DNA of 64,000 nt, taken from positions 3,549,001 to 3,613,000 of the forward strand of contig NZ_CP042910.1 of the NCBI RefSeq assembly GCF_008298035.1. Reading direction: 5' to 3'. The notes below the pieces were generated by a model. That model was not told the origin of the DNA, made no database searches, and saw only the letters and a list, made by a program, of their open reading frames with translations. Both the position numbers and the translations under genes were made by a program. Source of the stretch: Gimesia maris (GTDB lineage: Bacteria; Planctomycetota; Planctomycetia; Planctomycetales; Planctomycetaceae). Of this stretch, positions 54,429-62,806 are shown in pieces; within the stretch, counting starts at the first letter, position 1, and each line of letters opens with the position of its first letter.

Positions 54429-55339
54429 TGCAGTTGTACCCGGTTCTCAGCGTCATGGTCGTTCTTCTTGCTGAAGAATATCTTTGAAGGACGGACCCGT
54501 AGTTTCTGCGCCCAGAAACGCGCGAGAACAGCCAGAGTACCCATGCCGTATTTCATACAGCGCTTGAAGTTGATGCTGGATGCTTCGGGAAAGTAGCGGA
54601 CGGGGACAGGAATATCACCCACCCGGAATTGAAAGTAGACAGACTGCGCAAGCAGCTGGCTGTCAAAGACAAAGTCATCGGAATTCTGTTCAAAGGGAAT
54701 GGTTTCGAGGACTTCTCTGCGATAGGCACGGAAGCCACTGTGGAAGTCGCCCAGATTCTGTCCCAGCGCGATATTTTCAGTAATCGTCAGCAGGCGATTG
54801 GCCAGATATTTCCAGGCAGGCATGCCACCTGCCAGCGCTTCCTGTCTGGTGCGGATGCGAGACCCCAGAACAATGTCGCAGATCCCCAGCCTCAGCAGCT
54901 GGATGGCGATTCCTACAACCCGACTGTCGTACTGGTAGTCGGGATGCAGCATGACTATATATTCTGCACCATGCTCCAGCGCATACTGATAACAGGTCTT
55001 CTGGTTTCCTCCATACCCCCGGTTTTCTTTATGTTTCACGACAGTCAGACCGTGCCGCAATGCCAGGTCGACCGTGCCATCGGTGCTGCCGTCATCAACA
55101 AGAATGATTTCGTCAACCACTTCTGCAGGCAGGTCGGTTAAGGTTTTTACCAGGGTCGTTGCTGCATTGTAAGCCGGCATCACCACGATGGTTTTCCCTT
55201 GCGGAAAACAGCTGCGTTCAATTTCTTCCAGCAGGGGTTCCAGGTTGTGGAACTGTGACATCGACTCGGCACTGTCAGGTGCCATGACCGGACTGGATGG
55301 AGTGGTTTTAGATTCTGTATTTTCCAGTGATGTCTGCAC
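54425..55339 (-). CDS. Glycosyltransferase family 2 protein (DPM synthase-like)
   Basis: A 304-residue cytoplasmic enzyme from a GTG start. After a flexible lead of about 45 residues the GT-A fold begins with [28 protein letters not shown] (donor binding), [10 protein letters not shown] and the metal motif HPDYQYD in place of DxD. The acceptor region has [15 protein letters not shown]. No membrane helix is seen. Relatives make polyprenyl-phosphate sugars (dolichyl-phosphate mannose type) used by GT-C enzymes, which suits the divergent TMTC-like neighbour starting at 55637. Donor and acceptor are unknown. Confidence 0.9.
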   Translation of the reverse strand: MQTSLENTESKTTPSSPVMAPDSAESMSQFHNLEPLLEEIERSCFPQGKTIVVMPAYNAATTLVKTLTDLPAEVVDEIILVDDGSTDGTVDLALRHGLTVVKHKENRGYGGNQKTCYQYALEHGAEYIVMLHPDYQYDSRVVGIAIQLLRLGICDIVLGSRIRTRQEALAGGMPAWKYLANRLLTITENIALGQNLGDFHSGFRAYRREVLETIPFEQNSDDFVFDSQLLAQSVYFQFRVGDIPVPVRYFPEASSINFKRCMKYGMGTLAVLARFWAQKLRVRPSKIFFSKKNDHDAENRVQLQ

Positions 55340-55636
55340 GGGGCTCTCCGAATGTAACGACGTAGAAATGCGTGCTCTTTAAGCAGAGCATATTCAATTT
55401 CAAGAATAGCTCAGGTTTGAAAGGCTGGGGACGTTGGACTCGCAACCATAAGAGGTGAGCGCAGTATTGTCTGCAGCAGAGCGCTGCCTGTATCGGCTGT
55501 AGTGATTGAACAGCCTGGTTGATCGCTTGGTGTTGCAGCGAAACCACATTTTTTTCAAAGCGTGTGCAATCAACTGTGCACAACCTATGTTAAGAGTAGG
55601 ATGCAAACGAGTCTGCACAGCTTTGGAAACGTTCAA

Positions 55637-57094
55637 ATGTCAAATCAAATACAACCAGACCAGCGGGGACTCCCCTGGCAGTTATTACAGGCGGTTAAAA
55701 CGGAGTGGCGCGCCTGTTGCCTGCTGGTGCTGCTGGTTCTGATCAGTTTTGGAATGGCGATCAATTTTGACTTTGTCAACTGGGACGATCCCTGGTATGT
55801 CATTCATAATCCCCTGGTCAAAAGCTGGCATCCCGAGAATCTGCAGAAAGTTGCAACACAGGTTGTCACCAGAAATTACGCGCCGTTGACCGTGTTCTCA
55901 TTTCTGCTCGATCATAGCGTGTACGGTCTCTGGGCAGGCGGATATCACCTGACGAATATTTTGTTGCATCTGGTGAATGTCGTTCTTGTCTTTCTATTAA
56001 TTACCAGTCTGACAAAGAACCGGATGCTTGGCTGGGCAACGGCGGCCGTGTTTGCTATTCATCCTGTTCAGGTGGAGACCGTGGTCTGGATTTCTTCCAG
56101 AAAAGGGCTGCTTTCAGGCGCCTTTATCCTGGCGTCGCTCTGGTACTGGCTCAGAAAAGATCGCACCCTGGAGCAGAATACCTGTGGTTTTTTATGTTTC
56201 ATTGGTGCCTTGCTCTCCAAGGCGTTAGCAGTAGTCGTACCGGCGATTGTGTTCTGCTACGATTACTGGGTGGCGAAAGTACCATTTCGGGAAGCTGTCA
56301 GAAAGCAGGTTTTTCCGGGGTGCTGTGCTTTGTTGCTGCTCGTGATTACAATGCTGGCACAGACCAGCGAACTGGGCGGAGTCCGAGACCATTTCGGCAT
56401 GAGCAAACTGGAACTGATATCGGTTGATACCGTCATCATGTCAAAGTACGTGCAGATGCTGCTCTGGCCCGGTACCCGATCTGTATTGTACGATCCTCCG
56501 ACCAGTGGGATAGCCTGGAACGTAGTGATTTCTGCTATGTGCTGGCTGCTGACCGCGCTACTGTTTGTCCGCATGGGAAAACGGCAGCCTCTCATTTTAT
56601 TTGCAGGGGCCACATTCATCCTGCTGTTGATTCCCGTATTGAACCTGTTTCCCATCACGACATTGATGAATGACCGTTATCTTTACCTGCCATCGATCCC
56701 CTTCTTCGCCCTGATTTTTGCCGGTGCCATGCAGTTGCTGGAGCGATTGAGAGATCGTATTCTGGTACATGTTTTACCGGGGAAATCGCGATCGGGATAT
56801 TTCCTGCCGGCTGTGTTTGGAGTGCTGGTTCTGGCTCTGTTGACGCGTTTCAGCTGGCAGACAGAACGCTATCTGACGGTCTGGCGCGATGGTCTGACGC
56901 TCTGGCAATACACGTCGACTCAGGTACCTGAAATCCCGGTGGTGCAGATTCAACTGGCTAACAGTTATCACAGCCAGGGAGATTCGGAGCGGGCAGTCAA
57001 CATTCTCAGGCATGCGCTGCAGCAGACAAAGCCGGATGAACTGGACCGGGAACGGATGCAGCAGAAAATCCGGGAATGGTCGTCTGTCAAATAG
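55637..57094 (+). CDS. TMTC-like GT-C membrane glycosyltransferase with short TPR tail
   Basis: From ATG at 55637 the protein is 485 residues, with ten to eleven membrane helices. Acidic pair NWDDPWYVIHN after helix 1, HLTNILLHLVNVV, HPVQVETVVWISSRKGLLSG and MNDRYLYLPSIPFF match the 7082-8911 protein point by point. A single TPR-like unit (VQIQLANSYHSQGDSERAVNIL) ends it. GT-C enzymes use polyprenyl-phosphate sugars outside the membrane. A GT2 of the type that makes such donors starts about 300 bases away, divergently. The start was chosen with GGAAA upstream. The frame extends further to 55562. Confidence 0.86.
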   Translation: MSNQIQPDQRGLPWQLLQAVKTEWRACCLLVLLVLISFGMAINFDFVNWDDPWYVIHNPLVKSWHPENLQKVATQVVTRNYAPLTVFSFLLDHSVYGLWAGGYHLTNILLHLVNVVLVFLLITSLTKNRMLGWATAAVFAIHPVQVETVVWISSRKGLLSGAFILASLWYWLRKDRTLEQNTCGFLCFIGALLSKALAVVVPAIVFCYDYWVAKVPFREAVRKQVFPGCCALLLLVITMLAQTSELGGVRDHFGMSKLELISVDTVIMSKYVQMLLWPGTRSVLYDPPTSGIAWNVVISAMCWLLTALLFVRMGKRQPLILFAGATFILLLIPVLNLFPITTLMNDRYLYLPSIPFFALIFAGAMQLLERLRDRILVHVLPGKSRSGYFLPAVFGVLVLALLTRFSWQTERYLTVWRDGLTLWQYTSTQVPEIPVVQIQLANSYHSQGDSERAVNILRHALQQTKPDELDRERMQQKIREWSSVK

Positions 57095-57729
57095 TGTTCG
57101 TCTGGCTGCAGAAATCTCTTTCCAGGTCACCTTCTCAAGTGGCTCCCAGGCGGCATTGATGAAAAACTCATCACGTTTGTTCGCGGAAAATGACCTCTCT
57201 GACAGCCGCCAGGACAAATGATACAGACTCACTATGCAGTTCTGCAGAAAATAACAGGCTGTTGTTTTTCTGCATCATGGCTGTAATCCACCGGCTGCAT
57301 AGAGATTTCCGGCACATGAGTGTTTCTTTTGGTAAACCGGATGTTTTTCTTAAAAAATCTTTTGCATCTCTGCTTGACTGTCTTAACCCGTGACCTACTT
57401 TTAAGTGTGATCAGTTTGCTCAGCAGGTTTCAAGCTGAAGCAGTGAGCACAACAGGTTTGACATCATATCGGAAGTACCTTCCGTTGTTATGTGAATTAA
57501 AAAATTCCAATACCATTCTGTATTTCAAATTTTGGATACAGGAGATCTGCTCTTCTGAAGAGGGGGCATATTGGGTGCTTCATTTGAGGATGTTCCTCAA
57601 AGAAGCAAGTGTTTCGGGTGAGTTGTGGAATAAGCGAACTAATGGAGTCGCGACTTCCATAGCTTGGTTGTTTTGTGTCGATACATGTGGTCCATGAGTC
57701 GACTCCAATTGGAAAGAAAGAGAGCAACA
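57095..57729. other. Region upstream of flp with palindromes
   Basis: No gene. It contains the inverted repeat CGGAAGTACCTTCCG at 57470-57484 just behind a TTGACA (57458-57463), and two further palindromes nearer to flp (57643-57707). A frame at 57320-57697 shows no domain. Confidence 0.5.
57643..57707. promoter_or_regulatory. Pair of related palindromes upstream of flp
   Basis: TGGAGTCGCGACTTCCA (57643-57659) has the perfect core AGTCGCGACT, and GAGTCGACTC (57696-57705) is a perfect 10-bp palindrome. They share the half site GAGTC and their centres are 50 bases apart. The second lies 25 bases before the pilin ATG. Candidate operator or leader structure for the pilin gene. Confidence 0.4.
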
Positions 57730-57903
57730 ATGAAGAATCTGACAAAGAGCATCAAAAACTTCCTGGTTTCAGAAGATGGTCCTACAGCTGTTGAATACGC
57801 TGTGATGCTGGCTCTGATCGTTATCGTTTGTCTGACTGCTATTCAGGCTGTCGGAACAAACGCCAACGCGAAGTTTGAAGCCGTACGCGATGCATTGACC
57901 TAA
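57730..57903 (+). CDS. flp: Flp-family type IVb pilin
   Basis: A 57-residue pilin from ATG at 57730. The short leader with LTKSIKNFLVSEDG ends in Gly, and the mature part begins PTAVEYAVMLALIVIVCLTAI, with the Glu five residues in that Tad pilins need. One helix and a short tail follow. Prepilin peptidase CpaA cleaves it and the Tad machinery assembles the Flp pilus for attachment. The longer frame from 57664 would disturb the leader. A perfect terminator follows, so it can be made in large excess over the rest of the locus. Confidence 0.93.
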   Translation: MKNLTKSIKNFLVSEDGPTAVEYAVMLALIVIVCLTAIQAVGTNANAKFEAVRDALT

Positions 57904-57936
57904 TAGAGGCCAGTTGTATTACCGCGAAGTTAAAAG

Positions 57937-57973
57937 AAAATCGCTCAGTCGAATCGTCGGCTGAGCGTTTTCT
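57937..57973 (+). terminator. Rho-independent terminator of flp
   Basis: The arms CGCTCAG (57942-57948) and CTGAGCG (57961-57967) are perfect, flanked by AAAAT and TTTTCTT, giving an extended A/T-stem. Confidence 0.88.
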
Positions 57974-58070
57974 TGCGTATGCGATTACCCGAAAGTCGTT
58001 GGTTGATCGCTGTTGTTGATGAAGTTTATTTTAATGAGAAAAGACGGTTTTGTTTTTTGAGGAGAGTGGA

Positions 58071-58181
58071 ATGTTTCCTTACTGCTTTGATGCCCCGGCG
58101 GGCGCGGTTTTGGAGTTATTCATGATGATGGCTACTGTTGTTGTCTGGTTTACCTCCCTGATGAGCTGTAGTCGCTGCTAG
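58071..58181 (+). CDS. Possible 36-residue membrane peptide in the Tad locus
   Basis: ATG at 58071 has a very good ribosome site (GAGGAGAG, with GGA just before the start). It gives a 36-residue product ending in TAG at 58179-58181. The sequence begins MFPYCFDAPAGAV, has a hydrophobic middle LFMMMATVVVWFTSLM and ends CSRC. One short membrane helix is likely. The stop overlaps repeat copy 4. It could be a small pilus-associated peptide or a chance frame. Confidence 0.4.
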   Translation: MFPYCFDAPAGAVLELFMMMATVVVWFTSLMSCSRC

Positions 58182-58273
58182 ACAGTGTCCAGTTTTACGA
58201 TAGCGTTTCCAGGCCCATTGGGGTCAAGTCTGTATGATTGGCGACGCTAAGGTTAAATGTGATGCGATCCAGA
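58180..58273 (+). repeat. Palindromic dispersed repeat, copy 4
   Basis: AGACAGTGTCCAGTTTTACG, TAGCGTTTCCAGGCCCATTG and later GGCGACGCTAAGGTTAAATG. The outer stem TAGCGT/ACGCTA is preserved, while the inner two pairs have changed. Located between the flp gene and cpaA. Confidence 0.8.
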
Positions 58274-58711
58274 TCAATTACTGGAACTGAAAAAATAATC
58301 GCGGTATCGGTTCACACTTCTGAGGGCGGGAGAGATTTCAGTCAACCAGGATGCAGGCGGCATATCGATTCAAACGCAGTCGCTGACAGACAGGTCACAG
58401 AGTGTTGTGATACGACTGTTTAACAACAGAAGTGGTCACCTCCCGGATTGGAATCAATGTCCGGCAGCCACCCATGACGCAGCCAGGCAGCGGGGCCTTA
58501 GAAACCAGAAAATTTCAAGATATTTCATCCCCTGCTGAGCCTGTGACCTAAACTGAATAATAAGAATACAAATCATTTCAGTGTCGATCCCGTTGATTCT
58601 ACTTCGCACGAACTGACAGAAGATCAGACCTGAGTATCACCAACAAGTAATATCCCCAACGAAATGCACTGACACGCATTTCATTAAGACACGATAAGAA
58701 AGGCCATATTG
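58274..58711. other. Intergenic region before cpaA, nothing recognised
   Basis: 438 bases. No gene, no further repeat copy and no clear promoter. AAGAAAGG lies just before the cpaA start. Confidence 0.45.
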
Positions 58712-59263
58712 ATGGATTGGCAACAGTTACTTCTCGAGAATTGGCATGTAAAGTTTGTTTCCATTGTCTTGATTTATGCCGCGTACATTGATGGAAAAGA
58801 ACTGCGTGTTCCCAACTGGATCACCTATCCGATGGTCCTCTCCGGGTTAATCTACATGACCTGGACTGGCGGTCTGGCTGGACTGGGATGGGGACTTTTG
58901 GGAATGGTCGTCGGACTGGCTACACTTCTCCCACTGTACAGCGTAGGCGGAATGGGGGCAGGAGACGTTAAACTGATGGCCGGCATCGGTGCCTGGCTGG
59001 GTGTGAAAATCACCTTCTATGCATTTTGTGTCACCACAGTTGTGGGGGCAGTCATGGCTGTGGCCATGGTGCTCTATCGCAAAAAATTCTACAAGCATTT
59101 GGGACAGGCCATCATGATTCTTGATGAATGGCGTTCGGTAAAGAACCCGCGTGAACTGTCGCGTATCGCGAAGGAACGGAAACCGACCATGTTTCTGTTG
59201 CCATATGGTATCCCCATTTGTATCGGATCAATTGCCTACTTTTTCTACGCCGGACTGCTGTAA
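58712..59263 (+). CDS. cpaA: Prepilin peptidase (CpaA/TadV, A24 family)
   Basis: A 183-residue membrane protease with about five to six helices. Its two catalytic aspartates are in AAYIDGKELRVPNW near residue 27 and GGMGAGDVKLMAG near residue 90, as in type IV prepilin and TadV peptidases. It lacks the methylase domain of larger PilD proteins, as usual for TadV. It removes the leader of the Flp pilin upstream. ATG at 58712 with AAGAAAGG upstream. The TTG three bases earlier is also in frame. Confidence 0.93.
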   Translation: MDWQQLLLENWHVKFVSIVLIYAAYIDGKELRVPNWITYPMVLSGLIYMTWTGGLAGLGWGLLGMVVGLATLLPLYSVGGMGAGDVKLMAGIGAWLGVKITFYAFCVTTVVGAVMAVAMVLYRKKFYKHLGQAIMILDEWRSVKNPRELSRIAKERKPTMFLLPYGIPICIGSIAYFFYAGLL

Positions 59264-59577
59264 GCTCGAATAGGATATCCATCCCCCCCCCTCTGTTAAA
59301 ACAGGGGGTGTGGGGTGAAGGCGGTTTTCGGGGTGGTCACGAGGCACCATGTGTTACAACCAGAATAGCTTTTTCAATCGATAAAATCGTTATAAATTGA
59401 AGCGAAAGCTCTCGAAGTGCCGATGTTCTCCATGATGACAGAATTTTCTTTTCTGTTTTCCTGTGAGAAAGAGGCATATCGGAACGCCATTTCGGAGAAC
59501 TGACTTTCATTCCTTTCGGGACGAAACAGTTTTCACCAGAGCTTCGTTGATATGTTTCTCTTTGATGGGTGACAGAA
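59264..59577. other. Gap between cpaA and cpaB with C-rich hairpin
   Basis: A hairpin of CCCCCTCTGTT and AACAGGGGG (59286-59308) follows cpaA without a T-run. Otherwise no gene or repeat copy. It may slow or stop transcription between the two genes. Confidence 0.45.
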
Positions 59578-60645
59578 ATGAAAGTCAAGTCGTTAATGAT
59601 GTTGGTGATCGCCGTCGGTTGTGGACTGGTTGCGATGTTGGGCGTGAGGCAGGTCCTTAATAAGGATGATCAGCAGGCAGAAGTGAAAACGGCAAATGTC
59701 CTGATGACAATTGCTGAAATTCCACCTGGTACTCCTCTGAATGAGTCCAATGTCAAATTCAAGTCATGGCCGATCGATCAGGTACCGGAAGGTGCCGTCA
59801 CCAAACTGGAACAGTATAAAGACCGCTCCATCAAGACCCGGGCCGTACCGGGAGAAATTGTGATGAAAGCGAAGCTCAGTGAACAGGGAGTTCGTGGAGC
59901 ATCAGTCGAAATTCCAGATGGGAAACGGGTCTTCACAACATCAGTAGATATGACCAAGACACATAGCGGATTGATTCTTCCTGGCGACTTTGTGGATGTG
60001 TATGTGACGTTCACAGCCCGTAAGCCTGAGGGAGGGATGTCAACAATAACAAAAGTGATTCTGGAACGGGTAAAGATCTTTGCGACGGACCATCTGACCG
60101 ATGTGGGTGGTACAGAAAGTAACCAGGTGAAATCAAAAAACATTTCACTGCTGCTTTCTCCACGTGAAGGGGCCATGTTGAAACTGGCAGAGAAAAAAGG
60201 AGAAGTTCATCTCGCATTAAGAGCACAGTCTGATTCGACTGATTCAGAAGATGTGCAGTTTGATGATGACGAACTGGCTGAAGTCTTTTCGATCGAAGGC
60301 AGTGAATATCTGAAGGACGGCGAAGAACCAGTTCAAGGCGATGTGAAGAAAAAAGAAAAACAGGAAGTGGTTCAAAAAGAAAAAGAACCTCAATCGGCAA
60401 AGCAGTTTCTGGATGAAGAGCAGGAACCTCAGCAGATGACGTCAACTGGTGCCGAGGTAGAGCCGCTGGAAGAACCTAAAAAAATGTGGCAGATCGAGAT
60501 TTATTCCGGAGAAGAAAAAATCGTGCAGGAAGTGGAACTTCTGGAAGAAGAAATTGAAGATCAGAAAGCTGCGTTAAAAGATCTGTGGGAAGTGTTTACG
60601 ACCAAACAGAAACAGACTGAGATACAAGACTCCCCTGCTCTCTGA
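59578..60645 (+). CDS. cpaB: Flp pilus assembly protein CpaB/RcpC
   Basis: A 355-residue protein from ATG at 59578 (GGGTGA upstream). One N-terminal membrane helix (LMMLVIAVGCGLVAMLG) leads to a SAF-like domain (VLMTIAEIPPGTPLNESNV, KTRAVPGEIVMKAKL) and the RcpC part (VFTTSVDMTKTHSGLILPGDFVDVYVTF, ISLLLSPREGAMLKLAEKKGEVHLALR). The last 110 residues are Glu/Lys/Gln-rich, not part of the usual core, and may be disordered or coiled. CpaB is a periplasmic factor that helps the secretin and pilus work. 126 bases before cpaC. Confidence 0.92.
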   Translation: MKVKSLMMLVIAVGCGLVAMLGVRQVLNKDDQQAEVKTANVLMTIAEIPPGTPLNESNVKFKSWPIDQVPEGAVTKLEQYKDRSIKTRAVPGEIVMKAKLSEQGVRGASVEIPDGKRVFTTSVDMTKTHSGLILPGDFVDVYVTFTARKPEGGMSTITKVILERVKIFATDHLTDVGGTESNQVKSKNISLLLSPREGAMLKLAEKKGEVHLALRAQSDSTDSEDVQFDDDELAEVFSIEGSEYLKDGEEPVQGDVKKKEKQEVVQKEKEPQSAKQFLDEEQEPQQMTSTGAEVEPLEEPKKMWQIEIYSGEEKIVQEVELLEEEIEDQKAALKDLWEVFTTKQKQTEIQDSPAL

Positions 60646-60771
60646 CACAGAACGGGGCATTGATTGCGGGCAGAGAGAATTCTCTCAACATGTTATTGAA
60701 TGATACCTGTTTTAGAGTGATTTCAGAATTTGATCTGAAATCACTCAATAGTAAAAATGTAAGGGGCACGG

Positions 60772-62544
60772 ATGCTGGCCTTCAAAAAACAAATTAGAGT
60801 GAAACGTCTGCCTGTCTTAGTCACATTGGTATGCAGTCTCATTGCATTGAGCGCATACGCTCAGGACGAACAACCTGCACCTCCCGGTGCGAGCGAGCCT
60901 GTCGTTCAGGTTTCATCTGAAAAAATGAAGCTGGAAGTGACAGAGAAGTTCTCCAAGATTCTCAAGTTTCCGGGTAAGATCAAACGTGTGGATGGATTTG
61001 ATCCGACTGTTTTGAGTGTTTCTGCTCTCACCCCCAACGAACTCCGCATTCAGGCACTGGTTCCCGGTGTGACCACACTGGTGATTACCGACGAAAATGG
61101 AAAAGTCTACACACTTGAGACATTCGTGAGCGGTGATGCCCGTCATCTGCAGGCCTATCTGCGGGAACTGTTTCCCACTTCTTCTGTAACAGCCATCAAA
61201 GTTCAAGACTCGGTTGTCTTGCGTGGCTGGGTCACTGAACCGGAAGCCATTACCGAAATGGTAGAAATCGCCGAACAGTTCTTTCCCAATGGTGTGTTAA
61301 ATCAGATGAAGCTGGCGGGAGTACAACAGGTACTGCTTAAAGTCAAAATTATGGAAGTGCAGCGGTCGAAAATCCGTCAACTGGGCGTCAACTGGTTGTT
61401 CCTGAATCAGTCAGGCTATGCTTACAGTACGCCTGGTACACTGGTTCCGATCACCGGAATCAATGTTCCCTTTGGTGGGCCTCCTGCACTCACAGCATCG
61501 CAAAATCTGATCAGTGGTACGTCGCTTGGTTTCGGCCTGGTGGACGGATCCAGTATTTTTCAGGCATTCATTGAAGCGTTAAAGAAAGAAGCCCTGCTGA
61601 AAATTCTGGCAGAACCGGAACTGGTTACCACCAGCGGTCGCCCGGCGAACCTGCTGTCTGGTGGAGAATTCCCGATTCTGGTCCCCCAAAGTCTGGGTAC
61701 GGTTACCATTGAATGGCGTGAGTTTGGTGTCAGAATGGAAGCGGTTCCCATTGTGCTGGGGAACGGACGTCTGCGGTTGGAGGTACAACCTGAAGTCAGC
61801 GAACGCGACTTTTCCAATGCGGTACAGGTTGCCGGAACAACGGTTCCCGGATTGACTGTCCGTCGTGCAAATACTGCTGTCGAAATGAACTTCGGTGAAA
61901 CCATGGTCATTGCCGGTCTGATATCGAGCCGCAAAACTGCTGAAACGTCCAAGACGCCCTTTCTGGGAGAACTTCCCGTGGTAGGAGCTGCCTTCCGCCG
62001 GGTCAGGTACACTGAAGGGGAAACAGAGCTTGTCATCATGGTGACTCCGGAACTGGTATCTCCATTGAAGTCGGGCCAGGTACCACCGGGGGGCCCCGGC
62101 CTGTTTACAGCCACTCCAACAGATCGCGAGTTGTATCTGGATGGTGTGCTGGAAGTTCCCAGCTATGGGGATAACTGCCCTGACTGCCAGTATTCGATTC
62201 CCGGGCCCATCAGTCCTGAATCAATGATGGCTCCCGATCATGTGTTGCCGCCAGCATCGGCATCTCAGGTGCCTCCTGTACCGGCGGCACCTACGATTCG
62301 CTCAGAAGTGATCAGGAAACCATCACTCTCGCCGGAAAATATGAAAGCATTAGAGGAGCATGAAAAAATGCAGAAGACGCCTCCTCAATCGGCCGCAGCC
62401 GCCAGAGTGCCAGATCTTTCAACGTCGAAAAAGAATGATTGGAAAGCGAAAGCAAAAACACCTGAACCGAAAGTGAAAGCAAGTGCACCCCGTTTGAGTT
62501 CTCCTGCGAGTAATCAACCGGGACTGATTGGACCGGGAAGTTAA
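60772..62544 (+). CDS. cpaC: Tad secretin CpaC/RcpA
   Basis: A 590-residue outer-membrane secretin. It has a signal peptide to about residue 30, then the pilus-associated N-domain (VTEKFSKILKFPGKIKRVDGFDP, VTTLVITDENGKVYTLE), a BON-like strand set (AIKVQDSVVLRGWV) and the secretin domain (VLLKVKIMEVQRSKIRQLG; LAEPELVTTSGRPANLLSGGEFPI; VAGLISSRKTAETSKTPFLGELPV-type core). After about residue 440 comes a Pro/Ala/Lys-rich extension of 150 residues, not typical, including two cysteines in DNCPDCQYS. It forms the outer-membrane pore for the Flp pilus. Confidence 0.94.
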   Translation: MLAFKKQIRVKRLPVLVTLVCSLIALSAYAQDEQPAPPGASEPVVQVSSEKMKLEVTEKFSKILKFPGKIKRVDGFDPTVLSVSALTPNELRIQALVPGVTTLVITDENGKVYTLETFVSGDARHLQAYLRELFPTSSVTAIKVQDSVVLRGWVTEPEAITEMVEIAEQFFPNGVLNQMKLAGVQQVLLKVKIMEVQRSKIRQLGVNWLFLNQSGYAYSTPGTLVPITGINVPFGGPPALTASQNLISGTSLGFGLVDGSSIFQAFIEALKKEALLKILAEPELVTTSGRPANLLSGGEFPILVPQSLGTVTIEWREFGVRMEAVPIVLGNGRLRLEVQPEVSERDFSNAVQVAGTTVPGLTVRRANTAVEMNFGETMVIAGLISSRKTAETSKTPFLGELPVVGAAFRRVRYTEGETELVIMVTPELVSPLKSGQVPPGGPGLFTATPTDRELYLDGVLEVPSYGDNCPDCQYSIPGPISPESMMAPDHVLPPASASQVPPVPAAPTIRSEVIRKPSLSPENMKALEEHEKMQKTPPQSAAAARVPDLSTSKKNDWKAKAKTPEPKVKASAPRLSSPASNQPGLIGPGS

Positions 62545-62689
62545 CAGTAAAGTGATATTATTTGAGTCTCTTTCTGGCAGAATTGGAATGAAGTCTGCCA
62601 GAATGCCGCTCAATTCAACGGGAACTTCTTTGAAAAACTTCAAAATGTACGCTTTCAAGTTCGATACTATTATAAAGACAGTAGCAACA

Positions 62690-62778
62690 CTAGAGTGCAT
62701 ATTTAACCATCGCATCTCCCGATCTATGATACTCGGTCTAAATGACCCTGGAGACGCTACAGTAAAACTGGGCTCAGT
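62690..62778 (-). repeat. Palindromic dispersed repeat, copy 5
   Basis: Reverse-strand copy: CTGAGCCCAGTTTTACTG, TAGCGTCTCCAGGGTCATTT, GGGAGATGCGATGGTTAAAT. The stem pairs TAGCGTCTCC with GGAGATGCG by one G-U. It lies between cpaC and cpaE, so it would be within the locus transcript. Confidence 0.82.
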
Positions 62779-62806
62779 TTAAACCTTAAGTAGAAGTGAT
62801 CAACGA

